Below, piece by piece: positions 34,376 through 42,527 of a stretch of DNA of 64,000 bases; position 1 is the first letter of the stretch, and the number at the start of each line of letters is the position of its first letter. The notes under the pieces are model-generated. The model searched no databases and had not been told where the DNA came from. It was given only the letters and a program-made list of their open reading frames with translations. This DNA is from Streptomyces sp. SAI-127 (lineage in GTDB: Bacteria; Actinomycetota; Actinomycetes; Streptomycetales; Streptomycetaceae): positions 1,736,001 through 1,800,000 of the forward strand of contig NZ_JARXYJ010000001.1 in assembly GCF_029894425.1 (NCBI RefSeq), given 5' to 3'. The position numbers and the translations under genes are program-made.

Positions 34376-35326
34376 TCAGCCGACCGGCGGCGTCCCGTGC
34401 GTGTGGAACGACTCGATGGTCTTCAGTCCCCAGGCCTGCCCCTTCTTCCGCTCCTCCTCGGTCCAGGTGACGAGCGGCCAGTCGGGCGCCAGCACCAGCC
34501 GGGTGAGCGGGTTGCACAGCTCGATGCGGTTGCCGCCGGGCTCGTAGACGTACAGGAAGAACGTCTGCTGGATGGCGTGCTTGTGGGGACCCGTCTCGAT
34601 GAACACGCCGGTGTCGATGGCGAGATCGGCCGCGCGCAGGATGTCCTCGCGGGTGTCGGTCGCGAAGGCGATGTGGTGCAGCCGTCCCTCGCTGCCGGTC
34701 CAGTCCGAGGTGTAGACGACGTCGTACGACTTGTTCGTGTACGTCAGCCAGCGCGCCGCGATCTTCCCGCTGTCCAGCCGGATCTGCTCGGTGGGCCGGG
34801 CGCCGAGGACGTCCTGCTGGAACTCGGCGTTGGCGAGCACGTCGGCGGCGAGGAAGTTGATGTGGTCCAACCGCCGTACGCCCACTCCCCTGTTGGGCTT
34901 GGCCTGCGGCTGGTTCTTCAGCGCCGGCCGGAGTTCCTCGGGGGCCCGGTAGTACTCGCTCTCCCAGTAGAGGGCGTGCTCATGGCCGTCCGGGTCGGTG
35001 GTGACGTACAGCTTGCCCAGGCCGGGTTCGTCCTCGACCCACCTGCCCGTGCCGCCCGACTCCTCGACTGCCTTGATACGGCGGTGAAGTGCCTCCTCGC
35101 TGGAGGTGCGCAGGGCGAGCCTGCCGAGGCCGGGCCGGTCGCGGGCGGTGAGCACCAGGCTGTGGTGCTCGTAGTCGTCGTAGGTCCGCAGGTACACCGT
35201 GTCGCCGTCCTGGCCGTTGACCGTCAGGCCCAGGTAGTCGGTGAAGAAGGCGACGCTGGCGTCCAAGTCGGGGGTGAAGAGCTGGGTGTGGCCGATGTGG
35301 GCGATGTCGCCGAGCGGCGGAGTCAT
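34376..35326 (-). CDS. type I extradiol ring-cleavage dioxygenase (VOC, catechol 2,3-dioxygenase-like)
   Basis: 316 residues, two vicinal-oxygen-chelate domains. Iron ligands are visible in the second domain: His in RRLDHINFLA (about 153), His in GRLHHIAFATDT (about 220) and Glu in PGGNRIELCNP (about 271). Such enzymes open catechol-type rings next to a hydroxyl. Downstream products are normally handled by the three enzymes encoded upstream, which process 4-oxalomesaconate, so the natural substrate should be gallate, protocatechuate or a close relative. Known gallate dioxygenases are of the unrelated LigB type, so this pairing is unusual. Its ATG overlaps the galD stop by one base. Confidence 0.85.
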   Translation of the reverse strand: MTPPLGDIAHIGHTQLFTPDLDASVAFFTDYLGLTVNGQDGDTVYLRTYDDYEHHSLVLTARDRPGLGRLALRTSSEEALHRRIKAVEESGGTGRWVEDEPGLGKLYVTTDPDGHEHALYWESEYYRAPEELRPALKNQPQAKPNRGVGVRRLDHINFLAADVLANAEFQQDVLGARPTEQIRLDSGKIAARWLTYTNKSYDVVYTSDWTGSEGRLHHIAFATDTREDILRAADLAIDTGVFIETGPHKHAIQQTFFLYVYEPGGNRIELCNPLTRLVLAPDWPLVTWTEEERKKGQAWGLKTIESFHTHGTPPVG

Positions 35327-36408
35327 CAGTGATTTCCTGTTGGTCGGTCGACGGCCCGGGAGAAGACGGTGCCGTCGAAGATCTTGCGGGCCGTACGGAC
35401 CACAGCGGTGCGCCGCGCGGAGGGCGGACCGCCGGGGCCGGCGGCCAGGCTGCTCTCGATGTCCAGGAATCCCGTGGGGTGTTCTATGCGGACGCGGTCG
35501 CTCCCGGGATCGATCGCCGCGAGGCCGGCGCCCACACCGCCCTCGATCCGCAGGCCCGCGGCCACACTGGCCGCGCCCAGGACTCCGATGGAGGTGTGGC
35601 AGCGCACGGGGATGAAGGTGCGGGTGGTGACCGCGCCGCCGTCGCGCGGCGGGGCGAGCAGCGTGAGCTTGGGGACGGTGGCGTCGGACACGTCCCCGAG
35701 GCCCATCAGGCGGCCCGCCGCCAGCCGTATGGAGCGCAGCCGGTCGGCGAGGGCGAGGTCCTCCTCCAGGTCCCGGGGCCGCTCGTAGCCGGTGACCTCG
35801 AGCGAGGTCGCCGCGATCAGGACGGTCGGCATGCCGTTGTTCACGCAGGTCGCCTCGACGCCGTCGATGACGTCGACGGCCTTGCCGGTGGGCAGCAACT
35901 CCCCGGCGCCCGGCGGGAACTCGATCACCACGGGCGCGGCCGTGCCCGGCACGCCCGAGATCTCGGCGTCCCCCGTGTACCGCACCCGGCCCCCGGGGGT
36001 CGGGAAGGTCGCCGTCGCGTGGTCGCCGGTGTTGACCATGCGGATCCGGACGGAGGTCTCCTGCTCCCCCGCCGGGACGAGTCCGCGCTCGACGGCGAAG
36101 GGGCCGACGCCGGCGAGGATGTTCCCGCAGTTCTGACGGTCGCTCACCTCGGGCCGGTCGACGAAGACTTGGAGGAAGAGGTAGTCGACGTCGGCCTCCG
36201 GGTCGGCGGACCGGGAGATCACGGCGACCTTGCTGGTCAGCGGGTGCGCGCCGCCCAGGCCGTCGATCTGCCGTTCGTCCGGGCTGCCCATGATCCGCAG
36301 CAACAGGTCGTCGCGCAGGGCCGGTTCGGCGGGCAGGTCGTCGGCGAGGAAGTAGGCGCCCTTCGAAGTGCCGCCCCGCATCAGCAGACAGGGCACCCCC
36401 TCGGTCAC
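35326..36408 (-). CDS. galD: 4-oxalomesaconate tautomerase (PrpF family)
   Basis: 360 residues of the PrpF/DapF-like isomerase fold. PCLLMRGGTSKGAYFLADDLP, then GLGGAHPLTSKVAVI, VSDRQNCGNILAGVGPFAVE (catalytic Cys region) and IDGVEATCVNNGMPTVLI match GalD-type enzymes. The role is keto-enol tautomerisation of 4-oxalomesaconate after ring cleavage of gallate. The identification as GalD rather than PrpF rests largely on its position between GalB- and GalC-like genes and the dioxygenase gene. It overlaps galC by 4 bp. Confidence 0.85.
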   Translation of the reverse strand: MTEGVPCLLMRGGTSKGAYFLADDLPAEPALRDDLLLRIMGSPDERQIDGLGGAHPLTSKVAVISRSADPEADVDYLFLQVFVDRPEVSDRQNCGNILAGVGPFAVERGLVPAGEQETSVRIRMVNTGDHATATFPTPGGRVRYTGDAEISGVPGTAAPVVIEFPPGAGELLPTGKAVDVIDGVEATCVNNGMPTVLIAATSLEVTGYERPRDLEEDLALADRLRSIRLAAGRLMGLGDVSDATVPKLTLLAPPRDGGAVTTRTFIPVRCHTSIGVLGAASVAAGLRIEGGVGAGLAAIDPGSDRVRIEHPTGFLDIESSLAAGPGGPPSARRTAVVRTARKIFDGTVFSRAVDRPTGNH

Positions 36409-37106
36409 GGCCGCTCCCCCTCGTACTCCTCGTACGTCCGGTACTCCACGCCGAGCCTCTTCAGGGTCTCCCGCAACCCGTAGCGGTCCAGGCCGAGTTG
36501 GCCCTCGACGAAGGCGGCGCGGGTGGCGGCCTCCTTGGCCTCGCGGGCCTCGGACCTCTCGATGGTCTCGCGGGCCCGCTCGCGGGGGACGACCACGACA
36601 CCGTCGTCATCGGCGAGGATCACGTCGCCCGGGCGGATCACCTGGCCGTCGATGGCGATCGGGACGTTGACCGAGCCACCCGTGGCCTTGACCGTGCCCT
36701 GCGAGGAGACCGCGCGGGACCAGGCGGCGAAGCCCATGTCACGCAGTTCCTGGGTGTCGCGGATGCCGGTGTTGGTGACGACCCCGCGCACTCCGCGCTG
36801 CTGCAGGGCGGTCGCGAACAGCTCGCCGAACAGGCCGTCCGTGCACGGAGAGGTGGTGGTGACGACGAGGATGTCGCCTTCGCCGCACTGCTCGACGGCC
36901 GCGTGGATCATGAGGTTGTCGCCGGGCCAGCCGATCACGGTGACGGCCGTGCCCGCGACGCGTACGCCCTGCTGGACGGGGCGAACGGCCGGGCCCAGCA
37001 GTCCGGTTCGGCCCATCGCCTCGCTGACGGTGGCCACGCCGTACCGCGCCAGCGCGTCGACGTCCTCCAGGTCCGCCTTCGGCGGGTTGGTGACGATCAC
37101 GCCCAT
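36405..37106 (-). CDS. galC: 4-carboxy-4-hydroxy-2-oxoadipate aldolase / oxaloacetate decarboxylase
   Basis: 233 residues, RraA-like fold class II pyruvate aldolase (GalC/LigK/HMG aldolase). ARYGVATVSEAMGRTGLLGP, the substrate loop GWPGDNLMIHAAVEQCGEGD, VTNTGIRDTQEL with the Arg-Asp pair for metal/pyruvate binding, and VILADDDGVVVVPRE are all present. It should split 4-carboxy-4-hydroxy-2-oxoadipate into pyruvate and oxaloacetate, the last step of the pathway. The ATG shares one base with the galB stop (TGATG). The upstream part of the open frame is inside galB and is not real. Confidence 0.9.
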   Translation of the reverse strand: MGVIVTNPPKADLEDVDALARYGVATVSEAMGRTGLLGPAVRPVQQGVRVAGTAVTVIGWPGDNLMIHAAVEQCGEGDILVVTTTSPCTDGLFGELFATALQQRGVRGVVTNTGIRDTQELRDMGFAAWSRAVSSQGTVKATGGSVNVPIAIDGQVIRPGDVILADDDGVVVVPRERARETIERSEAREAKEAATRAAFVEGQLGLDRYGLRETLKRLGVEYRTYEEYEGERP

Positions 37107-37864
37107 CACGCCAGCTCCTTCGCGATCTGCGGGTAGGGGCGCATGTACGCCTCGGCCATGGTCTTGTGGGCCAGTCCCAGGTTCGGGCCGGCGTTGCGCT
37201 TGAGCTGGACGCCCCGGCGGACGGCGAGGTCGGTGTAGTAGTCCCACAGGTGCTGCTGGGCGCCGAGGCACTCCATGGCCTTGCGCTTGGTCTCCCAGAC
37301 CTCGGTGATGTCGAGGAGCACCTCGGGCTTGAAGCCGCTCATCTCGGGCTGGTGGGGCTCGAAGTAGAAGACCGGCGGGGCGCCGATGATCTCGCCCTCG
37401 CCCGGGTAGCCGATGGCCTGCGCCAGGACCCGGGCCTCCAGGGCCATCCGGTTGGCGGCCGGGTGGTCGCCGTTGTACGGGTCCTCGACGGGGTGGGTGA
37501 GCACGACGTCGGGCTGGGTGGCCCGGTAGACCTCTACGAGCTTGTCGGTCAACTCGGCGGTGGCGACCAGCGGGTAGTCGCCGGCGTCGAAGAAGCGCAC
37601 CTCGGCGCCGAGGGTCGCGGCGGCGCGCTCGGCCTCGTCCCGGCGTATCGCCTTGATCTCGTCGAGTTTCCTGCCCTCGCGCCAGGCCTTGGCGGACTCC
37701 CCACGTTCACCGAAGGTCAGACAGGCGACGGTGACCTTCTCGCCGCGGGAGGCGGCCAGGGCGATGGCTCCGCCCGCCCGCCACACGAAGTCCCCGGCAT
37801 GCGCGGTGATCACCAGTGTCGAACGTGGAGTGGCGGGCGCGCCTGACTGCGTCATTACGGACAT
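37106..37864 (-). CDS. galB: 4-oxalomesaconate hydratase (GalB-like, PIG-L fold)
   Basis: 252 residues. The PIG-L zinc site reads VITAHAGDFVWRAGG (normally AHPDD; here AHAGD, a known feature of the GalB-like hydratases), with THPVEDPYNGDHPAAN giving the second histidines. GERGESAKAWREGR and FYFEPHQPEMSGF are further family blocks. Neighbourhood with aldolase and tautomerase genes makes hydratase activity on 4-oxalomesaconate much more likely than deacetylation. It lies 39 bp after the GntR gene on the same strand. Confidence 0.85.
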   Translation of the reverse strand: MSVMTQSGAPATPRSTLVITAHAGDFVWRAGGAIALAASRGEKVTVACLTFGERGESAKAWREGRKLDEIKAIRRDEAERAAATLGAEVRFFDAGDYPLVATAELTDKLVEVYRATQPDVVLTHPVEDPYNGDHPAANRMALEARVLAQAIGYPGEGEIIGAPPVFYFEPHQPEMSGFKPEVLLDITEVWETKRKAMECLGAQQHLWDYYTDLAVRRGVQLKRNAGPNLGLAHKTMAEAYMRPYPQIAKELA

Positions 37865-37903
37865 CTCCTTGAAGTGGACAGGTTCGCGCCCGCCTCGCGC
37901 GGC

Positions 37904-38554
37904 TCAGTCGCGCAGCGCCTCGATCACGCTGGTGAGGTGGGCGCGGACGGCCTTCTCTGCCGCCTGCGGGTCCCTGGCCCTGATCGCCTCGATCATCGCC
38001 AGATGCTCGTTCAGGGAGTGCTGCGGGCGTCCCGGCCGAAGCGCCAACTGGAAGCGGTGGCGCACCAGTTGGGCATTCAGCCGCTCCAGCAGATCCACGG
38101 CGGTCCGCTGGCCCGAGAACTCCCGCACCCTGGCGTGGAGCTCCTGGTTGAGCTCGGAGTAGGTCATCGGCTCACCGTCGGCCACGGCCTTGGTCATCGC
38201 CGTGCCCAGTTCGGTCAGCTCGGCGAGCTGCTCGTCACTGGCCAGGGTCGCCGCCTTGGCCGCGCACAGTCCTTCGAGGACCATGCGGCACTCGGTGATG
38301 GCGACCGCCTCCTCGACGGTCACGACCCGTACCCGGGAACCCCGGTTGCGGATCCGCTCGACGAGTCCCTGGGCCTCCAGATCGATGAGCGCCGCCCGGA
38401 TGCTGGCCCGTGTCACACCGAACTGCTCGGCGAGCTCGTTCTCCACCAGCCGCTGCGCCGGTGCCATCTCGCCGTGCAGGATCGCCTGCCGCAGCTGCGC
38501 GAGCGCATGCTGTTTGGCCTGCTCCCCGGTGCTCGGACGGGCTTCTTTCGGCAT
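37904..38554 (-). CDS. GntR-family regulator, FadR/FCD subfamily
   Basis: 216 residues. N-terminal winged helix (LRQAILHGEMAPAQRLVENE, LAEQFGVTRASIRAALIDLE) and an all-helical FCD effector domain with the metal-binding histidines (ELNQELHARV, NEHLAMIEAI). GGGAGGG stands 5 nt before the ATG. First gene of the gal-type operon, so it likely represses its own promoter until the aromatic substrate or an intermediate binds. The palindrome at 38599-38624 is the candidate operator. Longer upstream open frame covers decayed sequence and is not coding here. Confidence 0.9.
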   Translation of the reverse strand: MPKEARPSTGEQAKQHALAQLRQAILHGEMAPAQRLVENELAEQFGVTRASIRAALIDLEAQGLVERIRNRGSRVRVVTVEEAVAITECRMVLEGLCAAKAATLASDEQLAELTELGTAMTKAVADGEPMTYSELNQELHARVREFSGQRTAVDLLERLNAQLVRHRFQLALRPGRPQHSLNEHLAMIEAIRARDPQAAEKAVRAHLTSVIEALRD

Positions 38555-38598
38555 CGTTGCCCTCCCTGAGTGAGTGCTTGTCGAACCTAAATCTAGCC

Positions 38599-38624
38599 AG
38601 ACAAGATTGTCAACAATTTTGTCT
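38599..38624. promoter_or_regulatory. candidate GntR operator upstream of the gal-type operon
   Basis: Inverted repeat AGACAAGATTG-TCAA-CAATTTTGTCT, 10 of 11 positions paired. The centre ATTGTCAACAAT is typical of FCD-type GntR sites. It lies 45 bp upstream of the regulator start codon in unusually AT-rich DNA, where the promoter is expected. Confidence 0.75.
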
Positions 38625-38659
38625 GCCGTATCGCGCACATGATGTTCGTCGCGCACACC

Positions 38660-38892
38660 CCGGCCTGGGCTCGCCGGGTGGGATCGTCCCGCCACCGGGC
38701 CGGCCGCACGGCGATCGCTCGGCGTCCCGCACCGGCCGGTAGACGACACCGGGCGATCACGGTGAGCCAGTCGTCCACGTCCCGCGTCTCCCGTACGGCG
38801 GGACGGTCCCCCTCGGCCCACAGGTGCGGGGTCGTGGTCCCGGTACGGCGGTCCACGAGCAGGGTGCGCCCGGTGAGGTCGGCCGGCCGCAC
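38660..38892 (-). pseudogene. remnant of a LysR-family regulator C-terminus
   Basis: In one frame LTGRTLLVDRRTGTTTPHLW and RETRDVDDWLTVIA match the end of the effector domain of actinobacterial LysR proteins. The next family segment GVVYRPVRDAE appears one frame away directly after it, then AIAVRPARWRDDP returns in another frame. So there is at least one small deletion and one frameshift. No DNA-binding domain is present. Confidence 0.55.
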
Positions 38893-38902
38893 CGACCGGC
38901 GA

Positions 38903-39135
38903 CGGGCGGCCCGTCACCGGGTCCCACGCCAGCACGGTCTCGCCCTGGTTCGCGAGGCCCAGCGCGACCACGGGTTCACCGGCACTCCGCCAGCGCCCGC
39001 GAACCCGCCTCGATCACCGAGTCGTACAGCTCCGCGGGATCGACTTCGACAAGTCCGCCGGGCAGGTGGCGAGGCCGCACCTCGGCGAATCCGGTGCCGA
39101 TGACACCGCGCTCGGAGCAGATCACCAGGGCATCG
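38903..39135 (-). pseudogene. remnant of an FGGY-family carbohydrate kinase N-terminus
   Basis: Minus strand. One frame reads GTGFAEVRPRHLPGGLVEVD and PAELYDSVIEAGSRALAE, then stops at 38976. One base further the family text continues as AGEPVVALGLANQGETVLAW and DPVTGRP. Removing one base near 38985 joins the two pieces into a normal FGGY start (compare glycerol/xylulose kinases). The rest of the kinase is missing; LysR-like sequence follows within about 15 bp. Confidence 0.6.
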
Positions 39136-39494
39136 TCGGCGGCCATCGCGCACAGCCGCCGCTCCAGCCCGACGATCGCCGTCTCGAACCGCCGGTCGGC
39201 CGGCGCCCTGCGCACGACGGCCGGTCGGCGAACGCGATCGGCATCCTCGCGTCGCGAGAGACCCGGGACGGCCTCGCGCGTGGGTGAAGTCTCGGGCGGT
39301 CTCTGCGGCCGCCCGGTTCACGGCGGCGAACCACCTCTGCGGGCCTGTGTGTTCACCTCGATCCAAGCCCGCGGTCACCCCTCGGTGCCGGTGTGCGACG
39401 TGCCGAGCCGGCAGCCGGCCAATGCCAGGGCGGTGGCGAGCAGTTCGGTCTCGATCCGGGAGCCCCGTGAACGGTCCCGCCGCGTACGTGAACG
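39136..39494. other. non-coding or decayed stretch
   Basis: No intact gene. On the minus strand a short frame IETELLATALALAGCRLGTS ends in a stop, and AARRWFAAVNR-like text lies in another frame. These may be further remnants of the decayed segment next door, but I do not recognise the family. Confidence 0.35.
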
Positions 39495-40007
39495 TCATCG
39501 ACGGGCTCGGGCGGGGAGGTCGAGCGGGGTCTCGGTGTGGGCGACGAAGTCCTGGACCAGCCGGCGGAAGAGCGTGGCGAACCGCTCCAGCTCGTCGGGG
39601 GTCCAGTCGGCAAGGGCCAGCTCGACGCCCCGGCGGCTCGCCTCCCTTATGCGCTCGACCGCCGCGAGACCCGCGCCCGTGAGTTGCACGAGCTGGGCCC
39701 GGCGGTCGTCCGGATCGGCGACCCGCACCACGTACCCGATCCGCTCCAGCTGCCGCAGCTGTCGGGTGACATGGGAGGCCTCCACGGACAGCCGGACCGC
39801 CAGCACGCCCGGGCGCACCGGGTCGCTCGCCGCGATGTTCCGCAAAATGGTCACGGCGGCCCGGTCCAGGTCGAGCCCGGCAGCCGCCATCAGCCGCTCG
39901 TGCTGACGGGCTCTCCCTGCCACGTAGGTCATCCGGCTGAGGACGTACTCGATCTCGACCACGTTCGCCGACACACCTGCTGCCGACGCGGGGTGCTGTG
40001 CGGGCAT
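39495..40007 (-). CDS. MarR-family transcriptional regulator
   Basis: 170 residues. The winged-helix core is clear: LDLDRAAVTILRNIAASDPV, RPGVLAVRLSVEASHVTRQL, RQLERIGYVVRVADPDDRRA (wing with DxRxx motif) and a helical dimerisation end. It is divergent from the alcohol dehydrogenase gene, with a 12-bp perfect inverted repeat between them. Similar sites lie before the MFS gene at 42528. So a local regulon of at least three genes is likely. Ligand unknown, probably a phenolic or other small toxic compound as for other MarR proteins. Confidence 0.92.
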   Translation of the reverse strand: MPAQHPASAAGVSANVVEIEYVLSRMTYVAGRARQHERLMAAAGLDLDRAAVTILRNIAASDPVRPGVLAVRLSVEASHVTRQLRQLERIGYVVRVADPDDRRAQLVQLTGAGLAAVERIREASRRGVELALADWTPDELERFATLFRRLVQDFVAHTETPLDLPARARR

Positions 40008-40024
40008 GACGCCACCTTCAATTG

Positions 40025-40071
40025 ATTGCTTGACTTAAGTAACTCGCATGTGCTTGCCTAAGTCAAGCAAG
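40025..40071. promoter_or_regulatory. paired MarR sites between marR and adh
   Basis: TTGCTTGACTTA (40026-40037) and TAAGTCAAGCAA (40059-40070) form a perfect 12-bp inverted repeat with 21 bp between. Written in one direction the two sites share the form TTRCYTAAGTCAAGCAA. Both marR and adh promoters must overlap this 116-bp gap. Confidence 0.8.
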
Positions 40072-40123
40072 ATGACACCCCCAGTCGGGCACCCCTCAGT
40101 GCCCTCCAGAAAGTGAGACACCC

Positions 40124-41167
40124 ATGGCCACGATGAAGTCCGTCCACGCCGCCAAGGACAAGGTCGACGTGGTGGACGTCGAGCGGCCCGTACCCGGCCC
40201 CAAGGACGCCCTCGTGCGGATCCGGGCCTGCGGGATCTGCGGCACGGACACCTTCTTCCTGCACCTGGGCGGCATGCCCTCCGGTGCGGACGGAGCGACG
40301 CGGGCCATCCCGCTCGGCCACGAGCCGGCCGGTGAGATCGTCGAGGTGGGCGCCGAGGTGAGAGGTCTCGCGGTCGGCAACCGGGTCGTCGTCAACCCGC
40401 AGGGCGCACCCACCGGCATCATCGGCTGCGGTGGCGAACTCGGCGGTATGGACGAGTACTTGCTCATCGAGAACGCCGAGGTCGGCACGAACGTCGCCGT
40501 CTTCCCCGACGACATGCCCTTCGACGTCGCCGCCCTCAACGAGCCGATGGCGGTCGCCCGGCACGCCGTCAACCGCTCCGGGGCGAAGCCCACGGACAAG
40601 GTGGTCGTGTTCGGCGCCGGACCGATCGGTCTGGGCGCCACGATCTGGCTGAAGCTGGGCGGTGTGGAACACGTGACCGTGGTCGACGTCATCCCCGAGC
40701 GCCTGGAGACCGCGCTGGCGGTCGGCGCCGACGCGGTCGTCGACTCCGCCACGGAGGACCTCACGGGCCGGCTGAAGGAGCTGCACGGCGAGGCCGCGAA
40801 CGCGCTCGGACAACCACGGGTCGGCACCGACGTCTACATCGACGCCGCGGGAGCGCCGGCGGTCTTCGACTCCGTGATCGCCAACGCCAAGTGGCACGCC
40901 AAGCTCGTCATGGTCGCCGTACAGAAGATGGGCGAGGTGGATCTCGGCGGCATGCTGCGCAGTGAGCTCACCCTCATCGCGTCGCAGGGGTATCCGACGG
41001 AGATCTTCGAGGTCACGGCGGAGCTGGTGGAGCACCGGGAGCGGTTCGCGAAGCTGATCAGTCACCGGGTGCCGTTCTCCGAGGTCGGCCGTGCGTTCGA
41101 GCTCGCGCTGACTCCCGGGGCCGCGGAGAAGGTCGTCGTCACCTTCGGCGAAGCATCACACCTCTGA
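40124..41167 (+). CDS. zinc-dependent medium-chain alcohol dehydrogenase
   Basis: 347 residues. The catalytic zinc ligands are Cys39 in ACGICGTDTF and His66-Glu67 in IPLGHEPAGEIVEVG. The NAD site is VVVFGAGPIGLGATIWLKLG followed by VVDVIPERLE. The usual four-cysteine structural-zinc loop is absent (NPQGAPTGIIGCGGELGG carries only one Cys), as in some sorbitol/threonine dehydrogenase-like members. Induction through the divergent MarR and co-regulation with an MFS pump suggest detoxification or oxidation of an imported alcohol. The substrate is unknown. Confidence 0.88.
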   Translation: MATMKSVHAAKDKVDVVDVERPVPGPKDALVRIRACGICGTDTFFLHLGGMPSGADGATRAIPLGHEPAGEIVEVGAEVRGLAVGNRVVVNPQGAPTGIIGCGGELGGMDEYLLIENAEVGTNVAVFPDDMPFDVAALNEPMAVARHAVNRSGAKPTDKVVVFGAGPIGLGATIWLKLGGVEHVTVVDVIPERLETALAVGADAVVDSATEDLTGRLKELHGEAANALGQPRVGTDVYIDAAGAPAVFDSVIANAKWHAKLVMVAVQKMGEVDLGGMLRSELTLIASQGYPTEIFEVTAELVEHRERFAKLISHRVPFSEVGRAFELALTPGAAEKVVVTFGEASHL

Positions 41168-41216
41168 ATGTGCCCCACCATGCCGTGCACGGCATCGGAC
41201 AGGGACTCCGACCCCC

Positions 41217-42422
41217 ATGATCGACAACCTCTTCCGCCGCCGCCCACGCCTCTGCGACGCGGCACTGCCCCTCGGTCTCTTCGCCTGCTCCTTCCCCGGG
41301 AGCCTCGTCACCCTGCCGGGCAGCGACCCCGCGGTCGCCTGGTGGCCCGGTGTCCTGCTCACCGGCCTGGCGTCCGTCGCACTGCTGTGCCGCCGGAACC
41401 GTCCCCGAGGCACGACGGCCGTGGCCATGGTGTGCGCGACCGCCGTGTCCGCCTTGGGCTACATCCTCACCGTCCTGCTGCTCGGCCCTCTCATGACCGC
41501 CCTCTACTACCTGGCCCTGCGCACGGACCGCAGGACCGCCCACACCTTCGCCCTCGCGAGCATCGTCTGCCTGATCTCGGTGGCTCTCATGGCCGGACCC
41601 GGTGACGAACCACTGGTTCTCAATCTGCTCGGGCCCGCCGCCTGGCTGCTGCTGCCCGTCGCCCTCGGCACCACGACCCGGCTCCGCGGCGCCTACCTGG
41701 AGGCCGTGCAGACCCGTGCCGAGCACGCGGAACGCACCCGGGAGGAGGAGACGCGGCACCGGGTCACGGCCGAGCGCATGCGCATCGCCCGCGATCTGCA
41801 CGACGTGGTGGCCCATCACCTGCTCCTGGCCAACATCCAGGCCGGCACGGTCAGCCGTATGCTGCCCGCGCGACCCGGCGAGGCCGGGAGGATCGCCGTC
41901 GAGCTGGCCGCCACCACCTCGTCGGCACTGCGCGAACTCAAGTCCACCGTGGGCCTGTTGAGACACGACGCCGACCGTGCGACCGACTCCGACAGGACAC
42001 CGGAGCGCACCCCCGGGCTCGCCCATCTGCCCGAACTCGCCGCCTCCTTCCGGCACGCCGGGCTCACGGTGGCCGTCACCACCGAAGGAACGGTGAGGCC
42101 TGTGTCCGCCGGTACCGACCTCACGGCGTACCGCATCGTCCAGGAAGCCCTCACCAACGTCACCAAGCACGCGGCCGTCGACACGGCGGAGGTACGGCTC
42201 GCCTACCGGGCCCACGACCTCCTCGTGTCCGTCGTCAACGACGGCCCCGTGTACACCGACTCCCCCTCCCCCGGCGGCGGTTACGGCCTGATCGGCATGC
42301 GTGAGCGGGCCCGTTCCGCGGGGGGCCGGATCCGTTCGGGCCACCTCGTGCAGGGCGGCTTCGAGGTCGCCGTCGAGTTGCCGTATCACCCGGAATGTCA
42401 CGCGGAGGAAGCGGCCGTCTGA
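41217..42422 (+). CDS. orphan sensor histidine kinase, NarL/DesK-type
   Basis: 401 residues. Four to five N-terminal membrane helices (to about 152), a coiled linker, the HisKA_3 phosphoacceptor block MRIARDLHDVVAHHLL with His195, then an ATPase domain with TAYRIVQEALTNVTKHA (N box) and GGGYGLIGMRERA (G box). No response regulator lies within the window, although kinases of this type are normally paired with a LuxR-type regulator next door. It follows adh by 49 bp and precedes the MarR-site promoter of the MFS gene. It may phosphorylate a distant regulator. Confidence 0.88.
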   Translation: MIDNLFRRRPRLCDAALPLGLFACSFPGSLVTLPGSDPAVAWWPGVLLTGLASVALLCRRNRPRGTTAVAMVCATAVSALGYILTVLLLGPLMTALYYLALRTDRRTAHTFALASIVCLISVALMAGPGDEPLVLNLLGPAAWLLLPVALGTTTRLRGAYLEAVQTRAEHAERTREEETRHRVTAERMRIARDLHDVVAHHLLLANIQAGTVSRMLPARPGEAGRIAVELAATTSSALRELKSTVGLLRHDADRATDSDRTPERTPGLAHLPELAASFRHAGLTVAVTTEGTVRPVSAGTDLTAYRIVQEALTNVTKHAAVDTAEVRLAYRAHDLLVSVVNDGPVYTDSPSPGGGYGLIGMRERARSAGGRIRSGHLVQGGFEVAVELPYHPECHAEEAAV

Positions 42423-42452
42423 GCCGTGTCGTCCAGCCCACCCCGATTGAAC

Positions 42453-42498
42453 TTGCTTAAGTCAATCAATTGCGATTCACTTGAGTGAGTCAAGCAAT
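42453..42498. promoter_or_regulatory. MarR-type sites before the MFS gene
   Basis: TTGCTTAAGTCAATCAAT (42453-42470) and TTGAGTGAGTCAAGCAAT (42481-42498) match the form of the two marR/adh sites (TTRCYTAAGTCAAGCAA), here as direct repeats 28 bp apart. This suggests the MFS gene belongs to the same MarR regulon. Confidence 0.72.
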
Positions 42499-42527
42499 CC
42501 CCATGGTTCCCGACCGGAGGCCCCGCC

